From the NCBI RefSeq assembly GCF_030733385.1, contig NZ_JASHJC010000011.1, positions 1 to 64,000 on the forward strand: a DNA stretch of 64,000 bases. Reading direction: 5' to 3'. The notes under the pieces were generated by a model. That model was not told the DNA's origin and made no database searches. It saw only the letters and a list, made by a program, of their open reading frames with translations. The stretch comes from Roseovarius sp. MMSF_3359 (GTDB lineage: Bacteria; Pseudomonadota; Alphaproteobacteria; Rhodobacterales; Rhodobacteraceae). Of the stretch, positions 49,617 to 58,154 are shown one piece after another; position 1 is the first letter of the stretch; each line of letters starts with the position of its first letter. Made by a program: the position numbers and the translations under genes.

Positions 49617-49643
49617 ACCTACAATCGTTGTAGGAATTATCTT
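49613..49643 (+). promoter_or_regulatory. MerR-type promoter of the CDF gene
   Basis: TTGAAC (49613-49618), 19 bp with the near-perfect dyad CCTACAA-TCG-TTGTAGG, TATCTT (49638-49643). The TTGAAC overlaps the merR stop codon, and the next ATG is only 6 bases after the -10. Confidence 0.82.
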
Positions 49644-49649
49644 CGGTCC

Positions 49650-50564
49650 ATGGAAAGTGCTCAAGATCAATGGCCAAATGGGTCAAGCGAAAAGGCTCAA
49701 CAGTCTGCTTCGCGTTTTCGAGTGGGGATTGCTGCACGGATCGTTTTGAGCCTGTTACTTGGGATTGGTGGTATCGCTGCAGGCAGCATCACACTTCTCG
49801 CTGATGCCCTGAACAATCTTTCCATAGTGCTTCCTAAGATCGCCTTCTCTGCTGCAATGAAAATTAGCCAGCCACAGGTAGACGAACGGTTCGCGGAAAA
49901 TTATTTGCGCATTGAGACCGCCGCTACCTTGATTGGTTATATAGCGGTGACCTTTATCGGAGCGTATTTGTTCTACGAAGGAACCGAGCGGTTTTTTCGT
50001 ACCGTTAAGCCAAACGGACTCCTAATTGTGATCCTCGGAGGGTTGTCGGCAACTGCAAATTTCGCAATCACGCTGTTCGCATTCGAGAATAAAAGCCCCA
50101 GAAGATGGCCGTCTTCAAGTAGTCTGATTTGCCTCGCAATCCCCATCGCAGTCTTTGGAACGGGCATTTCTCTGATGTTGTATCAATCCCCTATTCTAGA
50201 CCCTATGATCGGGGTCATTATCGTTGTTTGCATAACTTGGATGTCGATTAAGAGCCAAATCCACGCAATTCGGACATTTACGAATGGCCATCCAGATGCC
50301 CTTGTTCCCGGCGAGGTCATTAAACGCGTCCTCGCTGTCGAAGGAGTGGTCGATACGCATCATGTCCATTTCTGGCAGGTGGGCAGACACAAAACGGCGA
50401 TGGATGCACATGTCGTTGTGAACAGCAGTGATTGGTCCAATGCGGAAGCAATCAGGGACCGCATTGAAGCAGTTTTAGTTCTTCATTGTGGTATCACGCA
50501 TATCACCCTCGAAATGGAAGTGCCTAGCAGAGAAGAAGACGAGATGAACATTTATGGGAAGTAA
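49650..50564 (+). CDS. Cation-diffusion-facilitator-like protein with degenerate metal site
   Basis: A 304-residue CDF-family protein. The fold is clear from AAGSITLLADALNNLSIV in helix 2 and the C-terminal domain (VDTHHVHFWQVG, THITLEME). However, the metal site is altered: the helix-2 DxxHxxxD is D52-N55-I59, and helix 5 has no HxxxD (WPSSSSLICLAIPIAV). It should not move Zn(II) or Cd(II) in the usual way. The start at 49650 lies at the expected transcription start, implying a leaderless mRNA; GTG 49722 is an alternative. Confidence 0.8.
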   Translation: MESAQDQWPNGSSEKAQQSASRFRVGIAARIVLSLLLGIGGIAAGSITLLADALNNLSIVLPKIAFSAAMKISQPQVDERFAENYLRIETAATLIGYIAVTFIGAYLFYEGTERFFRTVKPNGLLIVILGGLSATANFAITLFAFENKSPRRWPSSSSLICLAIPIAVFGTGISLMLYQSPILDPMIGVIIVVCITWMSIKSQIHAIRTFTNGHPDALVPGEVIKRVLAVEGVVDTHHVHFWQVGRHKTAMDAHVVVNSSDWSNAEAIRDRIEAVLVLHCGITHITLEMEVPSREEDEMNIYGK

Positions 50565-50619
50565 GCAACTTGAAACAAGATGAAAGCCAGGTGGAGCGCT
50601 TGGAAGCTACAGCCGTGGA

Positions 50620-50748
50620 TTGGAGCGTTTGGTCAATAGCATCTCGATTATTGCTGCGTGGGTGACCGTCGTTCTGATTGAGCTGTTTAGCTTACTTCGA
50701 AATCTTGACGGAAAACTCAAAACCGGGGGATCTCCTAGAGCTTCATAA
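50620..50748 (+). pseudogene. Remnant of a dctQ-like TRAP subunit
   Basis: An in-frame stretch LERLVNSISIIAAWVTVV followed by LIELFSLLRNLDGKLKTG aligns with the N terminus of DctQ at 24.9 kb (LETIVRSVGVLTAWLTVV). It stops after 42 codons with TAA. It begins 56 bases after the CDF gene, just as the intact dctQ follows the P-type ATPase. Confidence 0.7.
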
Positions 50749-50978
50749 TCAACAGAAAAATACTTCAACTTCGTTAAGATAACCGTTGTGCACAACATCG
50801 GATCGCGCAACAGCTACCCGAGGATGTGTTTGACATAGTCTGACGGCTAACAACCTTGCTTCGCTTGACCCGGCTGGGTCAAGTATGTGAGTCATTTCAA
50901 ACGGTTTTGATAGCCGTCTTAAATAGTGCCGCCGGTAAATCCAGCGGCTCTATTTATCCGATCACCTAATTGGCGACA
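50749..50978. other. Noncoding DNA after the dctQ remnant
   Basis: About 230 bp between the dctQ remnant and the end of the exosortase gene. No gene, repeat or clear terminator is seen here. Confidence 0.4.
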
Positions 50979-52580
50979 TTACAGGCCGGGAATGAATCTC
51001 GGAAGTTTGCTCAGTACTCCCGCCTTACTGTCCTGAAGACGTGCCTCTGCATCGGCAATCGACTCACCTGGTGCGATGGCTGTTGTCAGCCGCACGATGG
51101 CGCTGTCATTACGGCCGTTGGTCAGTTTACCGACCATTAGCTGCAGTTTTGCGGTGAACATTGATGCCGTGCGCTGGCCCTGCTGTTCATACCAGTAGTA
51201 CACCAGCTGGCGATTGACGCCTTTCTGGATAATCGCACGGTTCAGCTTGAAGGATGCGCCGTATTCCGCCGGAAGCGTTGAATCGATCTGCTCCAGCTTG
51301 GCAATTTCCCAACCCGCGCCCGGCAAGCATACCTCGGGTGTATGCACACCCCCTTGGTTCTGATTTTCGTACCAGGCCACGAACAATTCGACATCTCCGG
51401 CTTCTGACGGTTTTCTCAGATTCAGTAGCAGGTAGTCATGCGCGCTCAATACGCGCTCAATCTCCGGATCAAGCGAGAATTGGGGGCCTGTTGACCAGTC
51501 GCCAACCTGCGTCGGGAAGAGAACAAACGGATCACGGTCAATGGTCACCGCATCGCGTTTCGGCACCGAATACCACGCGACAGACAGGGCCGTGACAACA
51601 ACGGCCGCGGTGATTAACGCGCGCGACGGCTGCACCAGGAAAATCCGTTTGGCTTGGGTGCCCAACCCTTCGGTGTCGAGATCCAGCGCATGGATAAGGC
51701 CCAGATTATCGCGGCGCAGTTTGACCATCACCCAGGCCAGAATGAACAGAATCACGATGCAACTGACGAAAATCACCCAGCCTTCGAAGAAATGGGTAAA
51801 GCCCTCAAGCCAGCTCAATCCGTAGATATTCACGATGGTGCCAGCCATGGCGATGCGAACCGAGTTCATGAAGATCGTGATCGGCGCGGCCGAGATCAGA
51901 AGGATCGCTTTGTGCCACATCGGGCCCCTGTAGAGGACCGCGAAGATGTATGAGAAGCTCAGGATGGGGAAAAGATAGCGCAGACCCGAACATGCCTCGG
52001 CCACTTGCAACTTGTAGACACCCAGATCAATGATATTCCCTTCCAGGAAAACTGGCACGCGCAGGATCTGCAGGAAGTAAACGCCAAGCTCCGACGATAT
52101 CCCCTGAAGGTAGGTTGAGACGCCATAGTACAACGCCCCGGGGAGCGGCAGCATATAGATCAGGTGTACAACAGGCGGCCAGAAGTGTTTGCCCGTCTTC
52201 CATCCGAAGCTGATCAAAAGTATCGCGCCAACCCACAGGATAAGCGCATAGGCCACGATATCGTTAATTTCGATCATGTTCCCGGCAAAGCCGAGCGCCA
52301 CCGCGATAAAGAGCAATACCACCCCAGGCCACCGATCAGTAACGGGACCTTCGTTAACCGGAACGGTTTTCAATTGACGCAGGAAAAGAAGACCCGACAG
52401 CAATGGGATCAAAGGCCCGTGGCTGTATTCCGGCAACTTCCACGCTTTCAGAAGTTCTTCGATGCCGTTCCAATAAAAGAAGCCGGCCGCTACGGTTGCG
52501 ATGATCAGCCAGAACATGCCTTTGTGGAAATATCCCACGGTCGAACGAACAGTTGGTGTGTGCTGACTTGTAAGGCTCAT
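50979..52580 (-). CDS. Exosortase with fused EpsI domain (XrtD-like)
   Basis: A 533-residue membrane cysteine transpeptidase. The exosortase part has about eight helices with C197 (EACSGLRYLFPI), R242 (NSVRIAM) and H263 (GFTHFFEGW), the conserved catalytic triad. After about residue 310 comes an EpsI-type periplasmic domain (GVHTPEVCLPGAGW). This fusion is typical of the VPLPA-CTERM-specific exosortase D of Rhodobacterales. It should sort exported proteins with a PEP-CTERM-like tail, but no substrate gene is in the window. It sits between two remnants of another operon, so it was probably inserted there. Confidence 0.88.
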   Translation of the reverse strand: MSLTSQHTPTVRSTVGYFHKGMFWLIIATVAAGFFYWNGIEELLKAWKLPEYSHGPLIPLLSGLLFLRQLKTVPVNEGPVTDRWPGVVLLFIAVALGFAGNMIEINDIVAYALILWVGAILLISFGWKTGKHFWPPVVHLIYMLPLPGALYYGVSTYLQGISSELGVYFLQILRVPVFLEGNIIDLGVYKLQVAEACSGLRYLFPILSFSYIFAVLYRGPMWHKAILLISAAPITIFMNSVRIAMAGTIVNIYGLSWLEGFTHFFEGWVIFVSCIVILFILAWVMVKLRRDNLGLIHALDLDTEGLGTQAKRIFLVQPSRALITAAVVVTALSVAWYSVPKRDAVTIDRDPFVLFPTQVGDWSTGPQFSLDPEIERVLSAHDYLLLNLRKPSEAGDVELFVAWYENQNQGGVHTPEVCLPGAGWEIAKLEQIDSTLPAEYGASFKLNRAIIQKGVNRQLVYYWYEQQGQRTASMFTAKLQLMVGKLTNGRNDSAIVRLTTAIAPGESIADAEARLQDSKAGVLSKLPRFIPGL

Positions 52581-53661
52581 AAAATGTCTCGTACCCCGTT
52601 ACTCGGTTACAAAGTTAAATGCCTAGGTCGTTGAAAAGTTGGGCTCTAGTACAGGCAAGGTTCAGTAGCGGATAGTACTGGCAACAGTGCTAAAACTCCA
52701 CGGTAAACTATCCCCTCACGCAGCACTCACGCGTGTGTGACTTTCCGAGAGTGGCACTTTGCAACCAGCTACTGAATGTGAATTTAATAAATTCTATTAA
52801 AATCAGATGGTTATGAAATTTTCCGCTAGTGCCTAATGTAATTGTGGCGCGGCAGTGGCATTGTTGTCCGCTTGGAAATTCACTGGTTCCGGGGCCTATT
52901 AAACTCGAGGTGGCTCAAAACAACCGCAAAAAGGCCGAAGCGTGCAGGCCATATCGCTAAAAATTTGGCGGCAACAGAAGAATTCGACCGGCAATCCGGT
53001 TCGCATCTCGACCCGAGATAAGAGATTCTAAATCGCTGTATGCCGCCAAACCCTTGTTTTGGAGAGCGGCATCAGTGAATATCATACAGTGAGTTCTTTT
53101 CGTTTCATGCCACACCTTCTTCTTTTGTTCTTCAAATGTTCTATGCTGATTAGAAAGCGGAAAGTGAGCGACTCTTTTGTCAGCAGCGCAACAACAGTTG
53201 TCTTTGTCTCCAAATCAATCGAACGATTACCACCGGATTCCGGTGGCGAAAAAACAGATCATATTTGCCATACAAATTTCGCGTCGTACTGGCGTCGAGT
53301 TACCTCAAGAAACGCAATGAGATCACTTATGCACTGTCGCGCTGGATCGATAGACATAAGGTTGCTAAACTAATGGGTAGTTTTCAAACTATCTGTCTTC
53401 CAAGCAAGTTGGTTTTGCTGAGTGAAGCGCCGAGAAATTCCGCTCGAATGCTCCAAGGATCGCATGATGATGTCAAAATGGATTGACGCAAACCGATAAA
53501 TCTAAAAGTTGGCTTTCTTATTAGCTACCCAACAAGCCTTCAGTGTGAAAATTAACATTATAAACCTTATGCGATTAAGTGTTGTAGCCGCAAAGCTAAA
53601 ATATCACCCATGAGCAAAGCAGAAGTGTCACTCTGCCCTCAAAAATCAATGAGGGTGAGCA
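52581..53661. other. 1.1-kb stretch without a recognised gene
   Basis: This is AT-richer than its surroundings. A 104-codon plus-strand frame (53059-53373) shows no domain or ribosome site. A 7-bp-stem hairpin (CCACCGG/CCGGTGG at 53230-53246) and a CCCTCA/TGAGGG dyad near 53.64 kb are the only structures seen. The exosortase promoter must lie at its left end. Confidence 0.5.
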
Positions 53662-53733
53662 GTCACGGACCGGGAGATCGAAGACATCTACGCCATGGTC
53701 AATGACGGTACACCCATCGAGATCTATGCCTGA
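53662..53733 (+). pseudogene. Remnant of an L,D-transpeptidase 3' end
   Basis: Reads VTDREIEDIYAMVNDGTPIE then IYA and TGA, matching the C terminus of the YkuD enzyme at 26.9 kb (VTDREIEEVYAMVRDGTPIN). Only 23 codons remain, with sequence changes showing that it came from a distinct homologue. Confidence 0.8.
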
Positions 53734-53768
53734 TACGGCGACCTTTGAGTGGTCTTCGCCTGGTGGTT

Positions 53769-54527
53769 CTACGCAAACCGCCGTCTGAGCGCTACGTTGA
53801 TCGCTTCGATGGTGACTACCATCGCGATCACGGCAAGGGTCACGCTTGCCGCCTTGTCGTACTGAAACGACCGAACATAGGTCTGGATGTAGAACCCAAT
53901 CCCACCTGCACCAACGATGCCCAGGATCAGCGACTCCCGCAGGTTCAGTTCGAACCGGAAGATCGTGTCACGCGCGACGACGGGTGCCATCTGCGGCCAG
54001 ATCGCGTGCCTGAGCCGTGCCAATGGTCCCGCGCCGGCGCTTTCCAGTGCGGCAATCGGTGCGCGGGATACGCTGTCGATCGCTTCGGCATAGAACTTTG
54101 CGAGCATGCCGGTCGCGTGAATGGCAACCGCGATGATGCCAGGCAGAGGGCCAAGCCCAACAGCGCCCACCATGAGCATAGCGACGAGGATCAGCGGGAC
54201 CGCGCGAATGAGGGCAAGCAAGGTGCGGACGGGACGAAAGACCGCCGGGGACACCATTGTTTCGGATGCGAGTATCCCGAGCGGTACGGAGAGAAACACT
54301 GCGCCCAAAGATCCAAGGATCGCGATGCGCAATGTTTCTGCGCTGCCTTTTACGATTTCATTCATGACGGTTGGATCAGGCGGCACCATACGGCCGAGGA
54401 AGTCGGCAATCCGGGGGCCTGCTGACAAGAGACGCGACAGTTCGACGTCGGTCGTCAGAAAGGACCAAAGGATCACGCCAGCAATGAGGACGCCGGCAGC
54501 AAAACTGCCCAACCCGCGCGACCTCAT
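53769..54527 (-). CDS. PhnE-type ABC transporter permease
   Basis: A 252-residue inner-membrane permease. The EAA loop region is ALESAGAGPLARLRHAIWPQ, typical of PhnE-type permeases, and RESLILGIVGAGGIGF near the C terminus is a family signature. It is the last gene of an operon with PhnC, PhnD and a di-heme peroxidase, overlapping phnC by one base. The family imports phosphonate, phosphite or phosphate; the peroxidase context leaves the substrate open. Confidence 0.87.
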   Translation of the reverse strand: MRSRGLGSFAAGVLIAGVILWSFLTTDVELSRLLSAGPRIADFLGRMVPPDPTVMNEIVKGSAETLRIAILGSLGAVFLSVPLGILASETMVSPAVFRPVRTLLALIRAVPLILVAMLMVGAVGLGPLPGIIAVAIHATGMLAKFYAEAIDSVSRAPIAALESAGAGPLARLRHAIWPQMAPVVARDTIFRFELNLRESLILGIVGAGGIGFYIQTYVRSFQYDKAASVTLAVIAMVVTIEAINVALRRRFA

Positions 54528-55309
54528 CAGCTGACCGCCCTGAGGCTGGTACCGGGAGGGATCCCAGCCTCGCGATAAAGCTCGGCAGTCTCGGCTTCAC
54601 TCAAGTCTTCAACCGCCACGTCAAAAGCAATCCGCCCATCCCGCATGCCTACAATACGATCGGCAAAGCGTCGGGCGAGATCTGGCTGGTGCGAAGAGAA
54701 CATCACGGTCGCACCCCGCGCGTGTGCCGCTCCGGTCAGCAGTGTCAGGATCTCTGTCGCGCGTGCAGGGTCGAGGTTGCTGATCGGTTCGTCAGCAAGG
54801 ACTAGGCGAGGTTCCTGAGCAAGACAGCGCGCTATGGCAACCCGTTGCCGCTGCCCCCCGCTGAGACTGTCGACTCGACGCTCTGCCAGATCCGCGATAC
54901 CGCAATCCGCAAGGGCGGACCGCGCAAGTTCGAAGTCTTGAGAGGTGGGCCACCAAAGGACCGCGCGCAATGGAGACATGCGGCCAAGACGGCCATTCAG
55001 CACGTTGCGCAGCACCGAAGAGCGCTCTACCAAGGCAAATTCCTGGAACACAAAGCCGGTGTCGGACCGTCGGGCGCGTGCGGGCGGATGATCGGGGTCA
55101 AGGGATGCCCCCAGGACTGAAGCGCGACCGCGCCAGCCACGAAGTCGCCCATCGAGCAATGTCAGCAATGTGGTCTTGCCCGCACCGGACGGACCCAGCA
55201 AAGCAATACTCTGGCCTGCAGGCGCGGCAAGAGAGACATGCTCCAAGGCACGAAAGTCTGAACCCGGGTGCGTGTAGCTGAGATCGTCAATTTGAATGGC
55301 TGACTTCAT
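54527..55309 (-). CDS. PhnC-type ABC transporter ATPase
   Basis: A 260-residue ABC ATPase with Walker A LLGPSGAGKTTLL, Q-loop VFQEFALV, signature LSGGQRQRVAIARCL, Walker B VLADEPISNLDP and the switch His in SSHQPDLA. The sequence LNGRLGRMSPLRAVLW is typical of PhnC. It powers uptake with the PhnE and PhnD proteins encoded next to it and overlaps phnD by 4 bases. Confidence 0.9.
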   Translation of the reverse strand: MKSAIQIDDLSYTHPGSDFRALEHVSLAAPAGQSIALLGPSGAGKTTLLTLLDGRLRGWRGRASVLGASLDPDHPPARARRSDTGFVFQEFALVERSSVLRNVLNGRLGRMSPLRAVLWWPTSQDFELARSALADCGIADLAERRVDSLSGGQRQRVAIARCLAQEPRLVLADEPISNLDPARATEILTLLTGAAHARGATVMFSSHQPDLARRFADRIVGMRDGRIAFDVAVEDLSEAETAELYREAGIPPGTSLRAVS

Positions 55310-56181
55310 CCCAGCAACCCGTATCGCCGCGCCATGGCGCGCACCCCTTCATAGTTGGCCGTATCCGCCCTGACATATCCGTCAGGCCCATAAAGATAGC
55401 GGAGAAGGCCGCGGTTTTCCGGCGCGTTGAGCCGCAACATCGCGTCGACAAATCGCGCCTGAAGCCCCGCATCAAGTCCAGGCCGCGCGATAACCACATG
55501 GCTGGGGATCGCATCGCTTTCTGCGATCCAGGTCACCTGGGCTTGTTGTTGGGGGCTGAGAAGAAGATCGGCGTACTGGCTCGCGCCTGCGGCGTCGACG
55601 AGGCCCTCGGTCATCGCCTGCATGGCCTGCTGATAGCCACCTGCAAAAAACACGCGGCCAAAGAACGCGTCTGCGTCTCTTGGTGCAGCGAACAAGCCTG
55701 CGTCCACAAATTCAGCGAGCGGATACAGGTAGCCCGATTCCGAAATGGGATCGGCGAACGCGATGTCCTTGTTCCGCAAATCCGCTAGCGTCTCGATCCC
55801 GCTGTCCCGGCGCACGAAGATGCGACCTGTGTAGCTCGGTTGGTCACGGTAAACCTCGGACAAGAGCGGTACCGCACCGATCTCGGCCTCCGCCAGCACG
55901 AAGGGCAGGGCACCCATGAACGAGATATCGGCGTCTCCATTGCGAAGCGCCTCGACGGCAGCAGCGTGATCAATCGTGACAAACCCCTCGACGGGAGCGC
56001 CGATTTGTTCGGCAAGCCAGTTGGTGATTGCCGCAATATCGCCAAGCAACTTGTCAGGATTTTCTTGCGGAATGAAGGCGAGGCGTAAGCTCGTCTCTTG
56101 GGCCGCAAGAGGTGTTCCCAGAGACAATGCACCTGCGGCGGACAAGGCCAGCAATGATCTGCGATTCAATCGGACCTGCAT
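55306..56181 (-). CDS. PhnD-type periplasmic binding protein
   Basis: A 291-residue solute-binding protein with a Tat-like signal (LNRRSLLALSAAGALSLGTP). The family pattern is clear: LAFIPQENPDKLLGDIAAI, GDADISFMGALPFVLA, DIAFADPISESGYLYPL and SDAIPSHVVIARPGL. It binds phosphonate-like or other oxyanions in known members. Its start overlaps the peroxidase stop by one base, so the four genes are one operon. Confidence 0.88.
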   Translation of the reverse strand: MQVRLNRRSLLALSAAGALSLGTPLAAQETSLRLAFIPQENPDKLLGDIAAITNWLAEQIGAPVEGFVTIDHAAAVEALRNGDADISFMGALPFVLAEAEIGAVPLLSEVYRDQPSYTGRIFVRRDSGIETLADLRNKDIAFADPISESGYLYPLAEFVDAGLFAAPRDADAFFGRVFFAGGYQQAMQAMTEGLVDAAGASQYADLLLSPQQQAQVTWIAESDAIPSHVVIARPGLDAGLQARFVDAMLRLNAPENRGLLRYLYGPDGYVRADTANYEGVRAMARRYGLLG

Positions 56182-58061
56182 CAGAATGCCCTCGCTTCAA
56201 GTGTCTCGGCCTCGGCCTTGAACGCCGTCCAGCTTGCCTCTGCGGTGCCCCAGTCTCCCTGACGCACGGCCGCGCCAACCTGGTTTAACCGATCGGCAAG
56301 CGCATAGACGTCGGGCCGGGCAGTCAGGTTGGACATCGTACTGGCGTCGGCGGAAAGGTCTGCCCCAACAGTTTCAACCAAGAGAAGGATATGTTCTGCG
56401 TCCCGGCGGGGCAGCAGCGTGTCCAGCGTCGACGCGAATGTGGTCAGCTCCGCGAACGCTAGGCGGAAGGGCGTATTCTCAGCATCGAAGGCTTCATAGG
56501 GTTCGTCCGCCGCGCCGATCGTCTCGAGATAGGCGGTCAGGTCCGCGCGATCGGACGCAGCAAGTCCAAGTGACTTTGTCTCGTTGAACCAACCCACCAC
56601 TGAAGCGAGGGTCGGCAGCGAACCATCGTGGAAGTAGGGCGCCGTATAGGCTGTTCCGAGCAATGTGGGTGTGTCGAATGCGCCGGACCGGGCGCCCTGG
56701 TAAGGCGGACTGGCGGAACCGATATCATGCGCCTGACGGTCGAGGAAATTGCCATCGGGTACGTGGCAGCTCGCGCAGGATTGGTTGCCCAATCCCTCGA
56801 ATGGCCGATTGAAGATTGCTTCGCCTCGTACCGCCGCCACCGGAGCGGCCTCAGTTAAACGGCCATCCGCTGTCAGCATGGAATTCGGCAGAAAGTCGAA
56901 CTCGAGCATGTACCCAACCAGCGCATCCAGCATGAAGGGCGTCGGTTCCGCGCCACCGAATTCATTGACGATCACATTGCGGGTAAAGTCGCGTAGTGAC
57001 GCGAAGCGACCATCGCGACCATAGGGCCCAGTGAACCGCAGGCCGCGCAGGCTGGGGATATCGAGCGGATCGTCGCGTCGATCGTTGAAGACCGGATTGA
57101 AGAAGGCGCCGTCCACATCGATGGCACCAGGCTGATGACTGGCACCTGGAATGAAGAGCCGTTGATTGATGTCCGACCGATTGTGGCAGGTTGAACACGC
57201 GATCCCAAGATCACGCGCGGGGCCGCCGAATATCTGGGCACTATCGAAGAGCATGTCGCCGTAGGCGATCAGTGGCAGATCGGTTTCATCGATGCCCTGT
57301 TCCTCGAAGTTCAGGACAAGCAGCGGCAATGGGTCCTGATCGAAGATATCCGCCCCCGGCGGAAGGCTCGGCGGTAAGTCGATTTCGCGCCCGCTGAGTA
57401 TGGCTGTTTCAGGCAATGGGGTAAGCTGTCGCCTCGGGGCGAAGTCAGCGGCCAGGTAATTCTCAGCGAGATAGATTGAGATGGTCGTCCGTGCAGCGAC
57501 CATCGCTTCTCGGTCGGCAGGTGTCGCTCCTGCGCCAAGGACTCCGGCGGAGCCTGTGCTGTTGTTTAGCTCCAGCCATGCACGACCAATTTGGCGCGCT
57601 GCATCGGCATCGGCTGCGCCGATGCCATCCGCAAAGGCGCGGTAGAGTTCGCGCGCGGTCTGTACCGCCTGCTGCGCGGTGGCTGGGTCGTCCGCGTTGA
57701 GCGCGCGGTCCAATTCCTCTTCGATTCTGTGCGCGATTGTTTGCGTCGCAGCTTCGAAAAGGGCCTGACGATCTTTTCGCGCAATCGCGTCCAGTACGGG
57801 TTCCGCACCGATGTCGCTATTCGCGCTCAACCATGCAAGCGCGCCCGCAGAGAACTCCGAGCCGTGATAGGGATCAGACCAGGCTGTTTCGACCTGATCC
57901 CAGGGGATTGGCTCCAAATTTCCCAGAAAGAGGGTCAGCCGATAGGCCGCTGCATCTGGCAACCACGGCGCTTCCTTTGCCGGTGTTGCATGGGACGGCC
58001 CAAATGAGACTGTTGCGCCAATCCACGCCGCAACCAGCAAGCCTGAGAGTTTCCGGATCAA
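56181..58061 (-). CDS. MauG/CcpA-like di-heme peroxidase with long N-terminal extension
   Basis: A protein of about 626 residues with a signal peptide (LLVAAWIGATVSFGPSHA). Residues 40-260 are an unrecognised helical domain. Then comes a di-heme cytochrome c peroxidase core: CSTCHNRSD and CASCHVPDGN heme sites, and TGPYGRDGRFASLRDFT and APYFHDGSLPTLA around them. A C-terminal helical tail of 90 residues follows. The start is TTG 58061, with GGAG 6 bases upstream. It is first in the operon with PhnDCE-type genes, directly after a DtxR-like box shared with mntR. The peroxide- or protein-oxidising role is inferred from the family. Confidence 0.84.
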   Translation of the reverse strand: MIRKLSGLLVAAWIGATVSFGPSHATPAKEAPWLPDAAAYRLTLFLGNLEPIPWDQVETAWSDPYHGSEFSAGALAWLSANSDIGAEPVLDAIARKDRQALFEAATQTIAHRIEEELDRALNADDPATAQQAVQTARELYRAFADGIGAADADAARQIGRAWLELNNSTGSAGVLGAGATPADREAMVAARTTISIYLAENYLAADFAPRRQLTPLPETAILSGREIDLPPSLPPGADIFDQDPLPLLVLNFEEQGIDETDLPLIAYGDMLFDSAQIFGGPARDLGIACSTCHNRSDINQRLFIPGASHQPGAIDVDGAFFNPVFNDRRDDPLDIPSLRGLRFTGPYGRDGRFASLRDFTRNVIVNEFGGAEPTPFMLDALVGYMLEFDFLPNSMLTADGRLTEAAPVAAVRGEAIFNRPFEGLGNQSCASCHVPDGNFLDRQAHDIGSASPPYQGARSGAFDTPTLLGTAYTAPYFHDGSLPTLASVVGWFNETKSLGLAASDRADLTAYLETIGAADEPYEAFDAENTPFRLAFAELTTFASTLDTLLPRRDAEHILLLVETVGADLSADASTMSNLTARPDVYALADRLNQVGAAVRQGDWGTAEASWTAFKAEAETLEARAF

Positions 58062-58079
58062 TTTAGTCTCCAACCCCAA

Positions 58080-58099
58080 AAGTTAGCCACGTCTAACTT
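58080..58099. promoter_or_regulatory. DtxR/MntR-like box between peroxidase and mntR
   Basis: AAGTTAG-CCACGT-CTAACTT is a perfect 7-bp dyad with a 6-bp centre, in the 93-bp gap between the divergent peroxidase and mntR genes. DtxR-family boxes have the form TTAGG...CCTAA; this one is similar in size and base pattern. Confidence 0.65.
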
Positions 58100-58154
58100 A
58101 TCTACCCAAAGCAAACAAGTTGTCAATTGCTCAGTTGGAAGGCAAAGTCCTGAT

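Noticed and set aside
53230-53246. CCACCGG-ATT-CCGGTGG hairpin
   Set aside because: There is no T-run on either side, so it is not a convincing terminator; no other role is visible.
53059-53373. 104-codon frame in the 1.1-kb gap after the exosortase
   Set aside because: No ribosome site, no similarity and unusual composition; probably not a gene.
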